NCBI RefSeq assembly: GCF_014633365.1
Contig: NC_068350.1
Coordinates: forward strand, 3,415,001-3,479,000
Length of the DNA stretch: 64,000 nt
Direction of reading: 5' to 3'
DNA from: Diospyros lotus
Taxonomy: Eukaryota; Streptophyta; Magnoliopsida; Ericales; Ebenaceae
Part shown: positions 18,201 to 29,974 of the stretch, in pieces
How positions within the stretch are numbered: position 1 is the stretch's first letter
Layout of the letters: every line of letters starts with the position of its first letter
The notes under the pieces: generated by a model
Told to the model about the DNA's origin: nothing
The model's input: the letters and a program-made list of their open reading frames with translations, nothing else
Database searches by the model: none
Made by a program: the position numbers and the translations under genes

Positions 18201-21200
18201 AAACATAAGAAGAAAATGATTGGTAAGTGAAATGTAATAGAAAAATATCAAACCAGCCATTCTTTGTGACCCTGGAGCCCATCATGGTTTAGGGTTTTCA
18301 CTGCAACAGTAAGTCCTGTGCCAGGTTTCACTGGTGCAGTACCATTCTCCTCAATCCACCCCTTGAATACACAACCAAAACCACCTTCACCGAGAAGACT
18401 CTCTGGTCTGAAATTTCTTGTTGCAAACTTAAGATCATTGAAAGAAAATTTTCGAAGCCGAGAAGCAACTTTCAGTTCTTCTTCAAGTTTGGAAGTAGAT
18501 GAATTGCTTTCTCCATTACTTGTGGTTGTTGATGATAATACTGGAGCAACAGGCTGGTCTCTGCTTGTATCATTTGTTGATTTACTTTCTGCTGACACAT
18601 AGGAAAAATAAAAGATCAGATATAAAACATTATGAAAGCAGAAGTCCTAGTTGGTTAGTCTTCAATAGCACCTAAACCTGACATATTCAATAAAACAAAT
18701 TCTATAAAATCCAGCTCACTGAAAACAAGTTTATTGAGAAGATAAATATATTATAAAGGTGCCGTTGCATCTGGGCACGGAATAAGTGAAATGGAAACCT
18801 TAAAGGAAGATATTAAGTGTGGCCAATAAACAAAAGTTGAACATAACTGAGCCAACACCTAAATATCACTAGCCCAAGTAACATTCATTCAAATACAGGC
18901 CAGGTATACAACAAGATATGCTGCCCATATCAATGACAACATGCTAATAGCAGGTACCCCTATATGGCACATCAATCAAATCTCACCTTTTAGGCAAGAA
19001 TATATTGTGCAACATTAAAGGCAGGTAACACAGTCACAAACAATGAACAAATTAACTTGCAAAAAGAACTTCGAAAGCGAGGAGTTATGAATTCTATATG
19101 GCACATCAATCAAATCTCACCTTTTATGCAAGAATATATTGTGCAACATTAAAGGCAGGTAACACAGTCACAAACAATGAAAATTAACTTGCAGAAAGAA
19201 CTTCGAAAGCGAGGAGTTATGAATTCTATGCCAAAATTCACATATCCATCTCTGTGTTTTGAAGAAAAAGAAAATGGCAATTCATATTGAAGAATGTTGA
19301 CTCCAAGTAATACACCAATATAACAGTTTAAACTTGCATAAACAGAACTACTAGAGCAAGGAATAAACTCTCTGTAGAAAGTATGTTTCACTGTCTCAAA
19401 AATGCATCTTAGCCATAACTAAATATTAATCAAATATCGATACGACAAATAGTCTCTTGAGTGATAAACAATATTCACATGCTAGAATTTTCAGACAATC
19501 CCACCTAGTGGGATTAAGGCTTGACATGTTGTTGTAGAGATGTTAAAATGAAATCCAGCAAATTGTGAATAGAGATATTAGCACATGATTCATGTTTAAA
19601 CACAAAGGACAAAACATATGTTTCCAGAGCATATGGCATATGGGCACAATATGTGTTGCAGCAGATGCAACGAACATTAATAGTAATAAATACTGCTCAA
19701 ATCAATTACCATTACATCAACAAGGTCCATATTTAAGAATGCAAAGACAAGAAATTTCCAATCTATACCCCATGGAATTCTCCTGTAGATCACATCTTAC
19801 ATGTGATTCTTTTCCTTTTCCAATGAAAGGAGATAAATTCCACCTGTAACTGCTCATAATACCACATCCATGCAGGCAAGTTTATAACAGACATTATTAT
19901 AATATTATATTATCTTTAGCAGTGGAAATGGGTTGTTGTTGGCTTCATTGCCACCACTGCCACCTCCATAACACCAGAAGAAAACGGATTAGAAAAGAAA
20001 AAATAAAACTTCATCACCTGTCCATTTGAAAGCCTTTAATACATTAAAATATTTTAAGATACTATTTTACTGAAAACTTAGGCTATTAATAATGGGACGA
20101 AAAATGTATGTCATGCTTTGCAACACTCCCGTAGTTGCATGTGGATAGACTCAACTATTGTGCAACACACAAAACAAGAGTACATAACTAGCATGAATAA
20201 TGGGGGAGCATACATACATAACAAAACTTGAACTAAGACCTTGTAGAACTAGAGTCTGACATGTTAGGTGACCCCTCATTCTAGTTTAACCAATTTGGAA
20301 AGAGGACCAACAATTTATCAAGTTTTTGGACAAACTCGACCATCTTTCAGCTTAACCACTGGAAGAAAAGAAGAAAATCAACTGAAAGAATTATAAAACA
20401 AAAACAAGAAAAAAATAAACAGATCACTTGCCAAACATATATTCCTCAAGTACACTGCATTAAATGCCATATCAGACAACATTTCACATGTTCAATTAAT
20501 TCTGAGGTAATACGTAACCACTTATAAGTTTATTAAATGAATTACATCATCATATAATTCGTCATTCTATTAGTTTTTCAATAAAAAAAATCCTATAACG
20601 GTTGGGAATATCAAAAAAGAAAATATATCCTGTATGTTGCAGAATTTTTCTATCCATATATCACCAAAGATGTTTTATTGTTGACCCAAGCCCAGTTAAA
20701 GGAAGGGGGTTGAATTAGGTAGCCAACAGCAAACATAAAACTCATTGGATCAAATAAACATGAATTTTAAACAAATAAAAAATCATCAGGGCATAACCAT
20801 TCAGAGCAACGTGTCGCACTGCTTGCATGTAGTGGCAAATGAACTAGAATTGTTACATTGACACCCAGATGTAGTGGCAAAATTGCAAGGGTTCTTGCAT
20901 TTTTGCAAAGTGCAAATAGATATGAGCAAAGAAGCTAGTAAAAGATCATAGATTAATGATTGGATCATGGAATATCGGGACTTTGACAGGAAAATCTAAT
21001 GATTAGGAGAAAAAGTAATATTATGTGCCTCCAGGAAGGATCGGACAAAGAATGGAGTGAGGATTATTATGGATAAGATTTTAAAAGATGGGATAGTGGA
21101 TGTGAAGAAAATAGGAAATAGGATTATTGCAGCTAAAGTTGTTCTAAAAGAAGAAACTATGAATATTATTAGTACACATGCACCGCAAGTTGGGTTAGGA

Positions 21201-24200
21201 AATGAGATAAAGGCAAAAATTTTCAAAGATTTAGAGGGATTGGTACAATGTATACCTAGAGGAGAGAATATCATTATAGGAGGTGATTTAAATAGTCATG
21301 TGAATAGAGAAGGGAATGGGAATTATACATGGAAGTTATGGATTTGGAGAAAGAAATAATGAGGTTAAAGCTACATTGGATTTTTCCACGACATATGAGC
21401 TCACCTTAGACAAGACTAGGTTCAGAAAATGGGATGAACACTAAATCAACCACCCAAATACATTACTTTCTCATGAGACAAGAGGACCACTTATCTTCTA
21501 AGGATTGTAAAGTTATACCAAGAGAATGCATTATCGACATATACTTTTGATCATGGACGTCCATATCAAAAAATGGAAGATAAAAAAACATGACACAAAA
21601 CAAAGCCCAAGAATTAGATGGCAGGATTTAAAAGGTGAAAAACAAACAATTTTTAAGGAAAAAGTGTGTGACATAAGATATTGGACCATAGATAGAAAGG
21701 CTAATCAAATGGAGAGTGAAGTGGTTACTATTATTCAAAAGACAACAAAAATGGTTTGGGGGAGTCAAAGGGATAAGTCCCAAATTTAAAAGATTCTTGA
21801 TGAAAAATGATGAGGTACAACAGAAGATCAAAAGTAAGAAAGCTTGCTGCAAGGCTTTACATAAATGTCGTAACAAAGAAAAAACTAAAAAGAGGTATAA
21901 TTTTTGGCCAAAAAGAACCAAAAAAGGCAATTAATGAAGAAAGGTCAAAACTTATGGAAATTTCTATCAACAACTTGAAACAAAAGATGGAGAAAGAGAT
22001 ATATAAAAACTAGCTAAAGCAAGAAAGAGAAAAACAAGAGATTTAAGCCAAGTGAAATGGATAAAAGAAGAAAACCAAAAAGTAATTGTAACTAAGGGAG
22101 CCATCAAAGAGACATGGAAGGAGTATTTCTCGAACTTATTCAATGGAGGTATAGAAATAAGTGTTATGTTGGGATATCTTAATTACTTAGAAGAAGATAG
22201 AAATTGCATATTCTATAGGCGTACATATCCAAAGGAATAAAGCAAGTATTGAAAAAGAGGACCTTATAAAGGATATGGCCATAAATAGAGATGGTTGAAT
22301 ATCTAGAATTCATGTAACTGACTTTACCTAACGGGTTAGGGATCAAGGCTTGTGATTGTGATTGTTATTTTTATTCTACATAAACTTTGATTCTAATACC
22401 ACTAAATGTATAATTCTCATCACCACAAGCCATGCCAAGTCAGGCAACTAGTTGTTTGGACTCCATTACTGACCTTGGCTCAACGACAAAACTAACATAT
22501 CATTCACATGCCTCAGATCTTTTAGGGAGTAATAACTTTTAAATTTGGGTACTTTTTTACCACCAAATTTTAGAAGGACATTGATCCATCTTCAAACTTG
22601 GTGGGAAACCTTTAGACACGATAAAAGATAAAATGGGTTTACAAAAGATATGGTCGTGGATAAAGATGTGAGGGAGATCTAGAATTCATATAGCCAATCC
22701 TACCTAGTAGGATTAAGGCCAGTGATGGTTGTTGTACCTGACTTCTTGTGTCACATACATCTGGAGCATTTGAGAGATTTAAGGAAATATCTTTGAAGTC
22801 TAGCACATAATGCATGCACATGAAAATTTTTTACCTCTCCATTCTCCCATCCTTCACAAAGCGAGTCTTCTGTATTCACAGTTCAAACACCCTTTTTATA
22901 GACTAATACAAGCTGGACACATTACATTTAATCAGTATCATGTTGCAATACGAAACCAACCAGCAAGGTTCACAGCCTCAGATTTTAAACTCAGATTGTT
23001 CTTTTCTGTTGAATGAGCTTTAGCCAACCAAGTTTCAGCTTCAAGTTGGTTGTTTTATCATCTCACATAACAAAATTCACTCATCTAGATATTACCTTTG
23101 TTCTGTTGAGACCCAAGGTAAATACCTAAAGGAAATACATGCCCCAAAGCACCTCGTATCACTATTGAATTATTTTACACAAACTTGGGTCTCAATATCA
23201 GCTGGTCAAACATTCCTAACCAAAAGGTCCAAAACCTTCCGAAAAGGCAAAAAGGAATGCCTATTTAACACAACAAAATTTAAGGGGGAAAAGGACCTTT
23301 CTATCTCTATTCTTACAAGAGGCTAAAAATTTTCCATTCAAATCAAAAGTGAGCTTTTTATTTTAAAAGTTAAGAGACTTAATTTAGAGGTATAGGTCAG
23401 ACATATATTTCATACCCTTACCTTTATCACATCTGGGTTGTATCCATTGAATATGCTTAAGGATATACAAAAACCCATAACAATGTTGTCTATAAAGTAT
23501 GAACACTCTAAAATCGGTTTCATATCTAATCTTACACATGCAGACACACAAACTCATCTAACATGTCTAACATACATATAAAAAATGCCATGTGTTCAGT
23601 TTGATGGTGATAATATCATTAGACACGTGAAAGAACGTGAGGTATGCCACTTACCTAATAATGACTTCATCCAACATGGATCTTCTAGAATGTTAAAATT
23701 GGGAATCCTTGTTTCTTTTTGGGTCTCTTCTCCAAACATGAAATGTTCACGAGCAGTCTTTTGGTTGTGATATCTATATTTTTGATGGATTGTCTATTCA
23801 TTGTTAGATTTATCATGCTTCCCACATTTCCATATTTTTATTGTTGTTGTTGCTGCTGTAATGCTTTTCGTATTTTTAATACAAGGGTATAAGATTGATG
23901 GAACACTATTTGCTTTAGCATGTTGAATACTATTTAAGTTTACGAATTAAAATATAGTAGTGTATTTTCTGCAGCATTTTGCATAGTTTGTTGATATTAT
24001 TTTTCTAATACATACTAACAAAAGAATCATTTTTGGGTGTACACACACCATGTCTACAATAGATATAGATTATTGGTGAGCTAGAATCTACATAGCCAAT
24101 CCCACCTATAGGATTAGGCTAGATATGTTGACGTTGTTGTATCCATCATGTTTATATTCTCATTTTTTTCAAATCCATGTCCACACTCGTGCTCTTCAAA

Positions 24201-24744
24201 CCAAGGCTTGATGCTTAATGCTCTTCGAACCAAGAGGATAGAGAAAGTAAAAAAGAAAAAAAAAAAACTTATCAAACTAAGTCTCCTTTTTTGTTTCAAT
24301 TGATACCACATTTGACCAATTTGAAGCAATCTTGCCAACACCATCAGCAGTTATCATTGACCGTTAATAGTTCAAGTTAACAACGAAGAGAAGAAGCTTT
24401 ATAAACAACTCCAGAAAATATGAACATATAGCATTTAACTGAAGTTCCTTAAAAAGTAAACGCAGGAAATTCCACTTAATTGAGACCAAATATATCATAC
24501 CAACAAGAAATGAGAGTAATAACTGAAAACACAACGTTTTGAAAGCAAGTAAAGCATTACCGCAATGAATACTGATGCCACTAATGGAATTATCCACTTT
24601 AGATCTTGAAGAAATACAGCTCCCAAAAATCTTCAACCTAACCCAACATCCAGTCTCCTCAACGTCTCCATCTTTCTTCTTCTTACCCTTCGATTTGCCC
24701 ACATCCCAAGACTCCTCCTTTCCCCCTTCAGCCCCAAATCCCAT
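15292..24744 (-). CDS. PBL34: Receptor-like cytoplasmic kinase VII, PBL34/35/36-like
   Basis: Six coding exons join in frame to 482 residues: 24744-24561, 18591-18254, 18139-18004, 16826-16690, 16617-16494 and 15821-15292, all with GT-AG borders. Domains in order are a variable N-terminus with [11 protein letters not shown] and [10 protein letters not shown], a Ser/Thr-rich linker, and the kinase domain from about residue 110. Catalytic parts are present: glycine loop [11 protein letters not shown] (129-139), VAVK Lys160, YRDFKTSN with Asp255, DFG at 273-275, and [10 protein letters not shown]. Motifs [20 protein letters not shown] and [20 protein letters not shown] are typical of the PBL34/PIX7 group. 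These kinases act at the plasma membrane below immune receptors, including the lectin kinase LORE in Arabidopsis. The C-terminal tail after ASSSYYFQT is Ser-rich. Intron 1 is 6 kb and filled with LINE pieces. The exon 2 acceptor is a CAGCAG tandem, allowing one residue to be added or lost. The exact member of the clade is inferred. Confidence 0.93.
17722..17785 (+). repeat. LINE 3' tail fragment in kinase intron 3
   Basis: TCTAGAATTTATGTAGCTGA followed by CCCCACAAAGTATGATTAAGG and a GTT-rich end matches the common 3' tail of RTE-like plant LINEs, which also occurs five more times in the window. It is antisense to the kinase gene. Confidence 0.6.
18963..19232 (+). repeat. 134-bp tandem duplication in kinase intron 1
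   Basis: TATGGCACATCAATCAAATC starts at 18963 and again at 19097. The two copies agree almost throughout, with one four-base gap (AATGAACAAATT versus AATGAAAATT) and a few single changes. No coding content. Confidence 0.9.
19495..19550 (+). repeat. LINE 3' tail fragment in kinase intron 1
   Basis: AATCCCACCTAGTGGGATTA then AGGCTTGACATGTTGTTGT: the tail signature of the LINE family, here with the short palindrome CCCACCTAGTGGG intact. Confidence 0.65.
20950..22385 (+). mobile_element. Degenerate LINE with endonuclease remains, in kinase intron 1
   Basis: A non-LTR retrotransposon remnant, antisense to the kinase. Readable parts are [12 protein letters not shown] near 20965, the endonuclease core at 21057-21340 ([20 protein letters not shown] and [20 protein letters not shown], with the catalytic GGDLN), [10 protein letters not shown] near 21506, the connecting region to 21934, and the start of the reverse-transcriptase part ([13 protein letters not shown], about 22100). 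The polymerase core is deleted; after FYRRTYPKE the sequence runs straight into the 3' tail at 22300-22385. Such endonucleases are often annotated in plants as craniofacial development protein 2-like. Many stops and frame shifts show it is dead. Confidence 0.85.
22630..22740 (+). repeat. 5'-truncated LINE copy in kinase intron 1
   Basis: Shares AAAAGATATGGTCGTGGATA-type sequence and the tail CTAGAATTCATATAGCC with the larger LINE just upstream, ending in GGTTGTTGT. It is a short 3' piece, as left by incomplete reverse transcription. Confidence 0.7.
24080..24150 (+). repeat. LINE 3' tail fragment in kinase intron 1
   Basis: CTAGAATCTACATAGCCAAT, CCCACC and GACGTTGTTG match the family tail. 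It lies about 400 bases before exon 1 in gene sense and is antisense to the gene. Confidence 0.6.
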
Positions 24745-25222
24745 CTTTCAGAAACCCTATAATCAAACCCAGATACCATCAAAAGGCATCAAATTCAAAA
24801 GTCTTCTCACACAACCACAAGAACAGAACTTCCCCAAAATCCCTTCAATTTCCCAATTATTGCCCGAAAGATCTTCAAGAATCAGACGACACAACCCAAA
24901 CCCACTTCAGAAAATCACCCAGAGACAACCACCAGGAAAGTGAGATTAGCTTAGAATTCCAAATACCCTTCGGCTTGCACAAAGAATTCCTCAGAAGCCC
25001 ACGAAATATCAGGTGACAGAGCTTAGACCCAATTCATGAAACCGAGCAAAGATCACTCTGGAGGCCTGGAAAGAAGCGAACCATTCAGATCGCATGCGTG
25101 ACCTTCACAACTAACTTGAGAAACTTGCTGAAGCAGAAGACAGTACAAGCTGTATCAGATAATCTCAGTTTCAAAAAGCACCCCGAGAAATGTCCGCTCG
25201 TCACCTGACCAATTCAAAGCTC

Positions 25223-25244
25223 AAAAAATATATATACATATATG
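25223..25244 (-). promoter_or_regulatory. Possible TATA region of the kinase gene
   Basis: The minus strand reads TATATGTATATATATTTTTT about 480 bases before the ATG at 24744. The DNA between is C/A-rich in gene antisense and free of TE sequence, as expected for a long 5' leader. The start site itself is not determined. Confidence 0.3.
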
Positions 25245-25250
25245 TTGAGG

Positions 25251-26926
25251 GAAATGGGAAAAAATTAAAAAATCTTAATATTTCCTGTACATAAAGGTGT
25301 TGCTTCTCTCTCTTCTTTTTGTAGGATCGAAGACTGGAAAAAGCAAAACGGAGCAGCCCGGAGAATACGGGCAGCCTGTTTGGGCTGCCCGGAGGGCCCG
25401 TGAGACAGATTGCTGACCCATTGAGCAGCCATCGTCATCATATTTCCTGAAGGGGTAGTTTGGGAAATCCAAAAATTCGAAAGTAAGAAGAGGCCCTTTT
25501 TTTTTCTTTTTTTTTTTGTCTTTTCAAAATTTAAAAATTTTAATTTATAAAACTTTACTTCATAAATATGCTTAAATTATAAGTGAAATGACATTTTTGG
25601 GCATAGAGAGAAAATGCAGGGGCAGTTTAGGCAGCCGGAGGAGAGAGAGACGGCAGGTGGGACCCACTTATGGTGACATGTCGAGCTTTCCGGGGCCACT
25701 TTATTTGCTGACGTGATAATATTTATCTAGCTAATGAGTTAATGCACATTTATAATAATAATAATATATCCCAAAAAACACACTTCAATTATTGTATATA
25801 GTCAATGCCCTCCATCTTAATTAATTGTATTTATTGTTGATTAGTTGCAAGAAAATCAAATTTGGTTCATCATCTTTCAAATTATTCTAGAAAGGGTCTC
25901 AACCACTCCAGCGAAATGAATTTCCATTAAATTTGAAGTGAATTTAACTTTGATTTAGATTGGGACAATTAAAGGAAGGTAGATGGTGGATTAACTTCTC
26001 TTAGAATTAGAAAGTTAAATTATTTCATCTTTTCATGTGTGGTCATATTATTTGAAGTTGTTATACAAATTCACTAAATTTCTTTCTTTCAAAATTCATA
26101 ATTTGGGACACTTATAATGTTACTTTTTTACTAAGAATCCCATTTGACATTATTTTTCAACTATAAAAACTAAATTTTGATGTTTAAGAAAAATGACCAT
26201 AAGGATTCGATTAATCTTAAATTGGGGTTCTACTCTAGTGCAATTGGGCCTGGGCCAACCATGTCGTCTATGTGGCTGAGATAATACTTAAATGGTCCAA
26301 TAGCAATTGAAGCCCAAATCATAAAGGGGGCTTACACTTAGATGTGAGCAGCCTACCCACAAGGGAAGCAAGTCTCACAATAGATATAGACCCCCCCTAA
26401 AAATTGCTTTTATTAGTAGTTTTATTTTTATTTTATAAAAATTATTTTTATAATTTATAAAAAAAATATGGTTCAATAATTATATTTTATTTGATATAAC
26501 TTCACTATTATCCTAAAGCTGACATTCACTAATTAATAACATATACCCATGATTTAAGAAGGAAAATGCAATTGACATTGCACAAGACGCTGCCTCTCTT
26601 GGCCGGGACCATCACTATAGTGGCCTGTGTTTGGCGCAGAAAAAAGCGCCGAACACATACACCGATGCAATTATCGGGCCAAAATTGTTACTTATCCCGT
26701 CGCTTAGTTCAAATAATATTTGTTAATTAAAATATAGATAAAAAAATATAAGATATGAAAAATATTTTAAATCTTCATCTTTTTCAATGTATCTACTAAA
26801 CTTAAACTTATCTAGTAACCCTTAAAAAAGAAATTACAAGACTTCTTAACTAAATTTCTTCATATATGTTTATCTTTTTCTTTCGTCCAAAATAAGCCTA
26901 TTCTAATCGATATAATAACATATTTC
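25251..26926. other. Intergenic stretch, no gene seen
   Basis: A GC-rich patch at 25330-25450 lies upstream of the kinase promoter and has an inverted-repeat character (CGGGCAGCC ... GGCTGCCCG). The remainder is AT-rich. A 65-residue frame at 25275-25472 has no recognisable features. Confidence 0.5.
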
Positions 26927-27322
26927 TCAGTAAACGCTACCTTGGATTATGGCGGAATCGACTACTCGTTTGACATCTTCATCTTTCCTGACATCACAGT
27001 GGACAAAGGAAATGGCAGAATTATCAGAGCCAATTTGTCCAGAGAGTGAGTGGCCAAGTTCGTTCTGGACGTCGGCGATCACGACTTTGGCGCCGTCTTT
27101 GACAAAGTGCCTGGCCGTGGCCTCGCCCACACCGCTGGCGCCACAGTTGACGACGCCTGCAAAAGTAGAATCAATAATATAGATAGATGGGTTTGCTTAA
27201 TTAATTGTTCTGCTTTTCCGCAGCAGCATCGTCTATGATAATTAATGGGGCGACTTAACTAATAAATTACCTTTTGGCGATGATGGAACATGGAAGTGGC
27301 CGCCTTCATCATCTTTCTTACA
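26927..27322 (-). pseudogene. Truncated short-chain dehydrogenase/reductase pseudogene
   Basis: The exon at 27157-26940 encodes the N-terminal Rossmann part of a plant SDR of the secoisolariciresinol-dehydrogenase or momilactone-A-synthase type: VVNCGASGVGEATARHFV, GAKVVIADVQ, and FVHCDVRKDEDV for the adenine-binding Asp. A possible exon 1 at 27322-27281 (MMKAATSMFHHRQK) ends at a good donor but does not join in frame with the next exon. After DSAIIQG the frame ends (SVY, stop) at a possible donor, and no NAG, YxxxK or later part is found before 26500. The TGxxxGxG motif is altered to NCGASGVG. The gene is a 5' fragment and cannot make an active enzyme. Confidence 0.75.
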
Positions 27323-28100
27323 ACTTCTCTGTCAGAAATACACCAACCCTAATTGGCGGGCTTGAGATGAAATGGATTTCTTCCGGATGCTGCGCCTTTT
27401 ATAAAGCATTATTCCATTTCTTGTGGTCGCCATCGTTGGGTTTGAAGATTCAAAGCCCGCCCCGCCACTGCAGTAACTACTGTTCCTACTCTCAATTTCT
27501 CTTCCAAGTTTTTTTTTTTTTTTTTTTTTTCTTTCTAATGCCAAGTCTGTTGTGACAAAAGTGGTCCAAGTTACACTGGATGAATTTAATGCATGGCATC
27601 TCCATTCAAAAGTGGTATTGAAAATGGGCCACTCTTGGCCCAAAATATAAAAGCCTATTTATGTGGATGATATAAGAAGTCCCTTAAAAAGGGCGAAGTT
27701 GGGGAGGAACCGTTTCGAGGCAATTGTGCAAAATTTAATTTTACTTTAGGCCAATCATATAATTTATGCTTTTAATTTCCCTGTAATTGGAGAAGAGAGA
27801 GGGGGAGGGGGAAGAGAGGAGAGAGAAAAAACAATCAAGGGTAAAATAGTGAAGATTCTTGTAATTTAGCCTTTAATAAGAGGTAAATTTTGATTTTCTG
27901 ATTCAAGGGTAAGAGTTCAGAGTTACAAACACAAATTCCAAATCATGGCGGTTCTCTCTCAATTGAAACAAATGGACAATTTGTGATCATTTTTCATGCT
28001 CTGATCATAATAAGTGAATAAAAGATGTATACCAATCATATTTCTCAAGAGTATCAATCAGCATATCCTCCACAGTCCCATCTCCATCATCACAACACTC
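27323..28100. other. Intergenic stretch and 3' flank of the next gene
   Basis: No gene is recognised. A T-run of about 20 bases at 27511-27530 and an AG-rich run at 27792-27830 are simple repeats. The part next to 28100 should contain the 3' untranslated region of the minus-strand gene. Confidence 0.5.
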
Positions 28101-29943
28101 CTAGAAAATCCCGGTGGCAATGCTCGACGTCGCGTTTATCTTCAGCGAGTGCTCTGGGATATATGTCATACCTGTTCGAGCCAGAAGGCACAGTCATACT
28201 TCTCTACATTAAGCTACAAAGTATTCCTTAGTCATAACAAACAGCCCAATTTATAAATGCAACCATCAAGCAGCAAGGAATTAATCATGCGAAGCCACTC
28301 AAACTAAATACAGCTAGCTATTTATATTCAAGTAAATCAAGAAATGAGGAGCTTTCTGGAAAAGGTACAGATGTGCAGCTGTCACCTATGTAGTAAGTAG
28401 CTGATCAAAGTCGTCACTCTGACGCGATGGCCGAGGTCTTACTGCTTTGTCCTCTTCATAGAGAATTTGATTTCACCTGGTTCATGTCAAGGCAAAGGGG
28501 CAATAGTTATGCCATTCACACAGGTCACTACATATAAGACTAGGAATTTCTCTGCCTTGAGACAGTGAAAGAGTCACTGCCTCCGTTCCCAAGAAAAAGG
28601 CTCAACTGGAAGGCATAAAATACTCCCGTAGAGATCGAAAAAATGCTTGTCCTTTCTCTTCGTGCACAGGGAGTAAGCTGTCATCACAGTTCTCGATCTC
28701 TTCACGGGCAAATGACAGTTTGCCAATTTAGTACTGGTATCCATGGACAATGGACCTTGAAGCCCATGATTTCACCTCAATTGTCCTTCAAAATCCCCCA
28801 GAATTAACTCACCCCACTACAATCAACAACCATCAGTATAAACCTAGTTCCACAGTCATCATCCCCACCCACTTACCATCAAGTCCCCCACCAAACATCC
28901 CAAACTCTTATCGCATACTAAAACCAATGACCGCATCTATCACCAAAGTGACAAATACCAACAAACCTAAACAATGAGTAGGAAATAGAAATGCGCAATA
29001 GCCTATGTATCTAGAGCTAACATTTCCCTCTTGGATGTTGTCAACAAGGTGATATCTAACCTATTTCTATTATATAAGCAAACAACACTTTTGGTGTTTA
29101 TGAAGCTCTCTGCCAGGTTTTCCTCAATTCACAAAAAATGCACTTTCCGCCTTTAAGAAACTGCAACTACCAGAGCTAGGTGGTTATGGGTGGTTCCAAA
29201 GGACTGTAGGAGATTAGGGAGAGTTGTAGGAAGTTTTGGGAAATCAGCTCCATGAAATTTTGGTTTGTAAGTGCATCGTGCATGCCACCCCTCTAGTATA
29301 TTAGAAAGGGAAAGGGATAAGATAGACGAGATATAAAGTAAAGCAAACAAATGTTAAATTTTTTATAGCTTTCATTTCAATTCGAATATAAAAAGATTCC
29401 TCAAGGAGACTGACAATGCCCAGGGGATAAAGCAAAAAAAGGAGTCCCACAACTCATAAACACCCATCATTTGCAATGCCACTACCCTAAAAATTAAGCT
29501 TCTACCACAAAATATCCCAACCAATCTTAATTATTTAAATTCACTTACAATGGAAATACTTTCACTCTAAACATTGTCCTTTTTATGGTGTCTTACTCTA
29601 AATGAAATCTTTGTTTATTGAAAGAAAAAAAAAATGTCTGAGGCAATTAGATCCTGAAAAGAATACTGTAGAACTAAACCAATTGGCCATGATTTGTTGG
29701 CGTATCAAGAAGGAAAAATGGAGGAAGAAAGAAGAGGAGATCCATTAGAACAGCAACGAAAAGAACACTGTAATTAATTGCAAGTATCCAGGACCCTATA
29801 CAACGAACCATGAAGAAAATTGTTTCTATTTTTCGTGCTGCTGGGCTTTCATGAGACCAAAACTGGTAAATGAAAATTTTTATTTCCCTGAGAGAAAAGA
29901 AGGGTAATTTCTCTGGGTTATTTTTTTTCGGTTTGTTTTTTTT

Positions 29944-29974
<31 letters not shown>

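Noticed and set aside
20660..20780. GGGGGTTGAATTAGGTAGCC stretch in kinase intron 1, reminiscent of an inverted Copia LTR end
   Set aside because: Too short and without a partner or target duplication to call an element.
25275..25472. 65-residue minus-strand frame upstream of the kinase
   Set aside because: No family feature; lies in the promoter region and has an inverted-repeat GC patch that creates the open frame.
28014..28256. Plus-strand frame over the last exon of the TRIPP-like gene
   Set aside because: Shadow of the minus-strand coding exon, which joins the other nine exons in phase.
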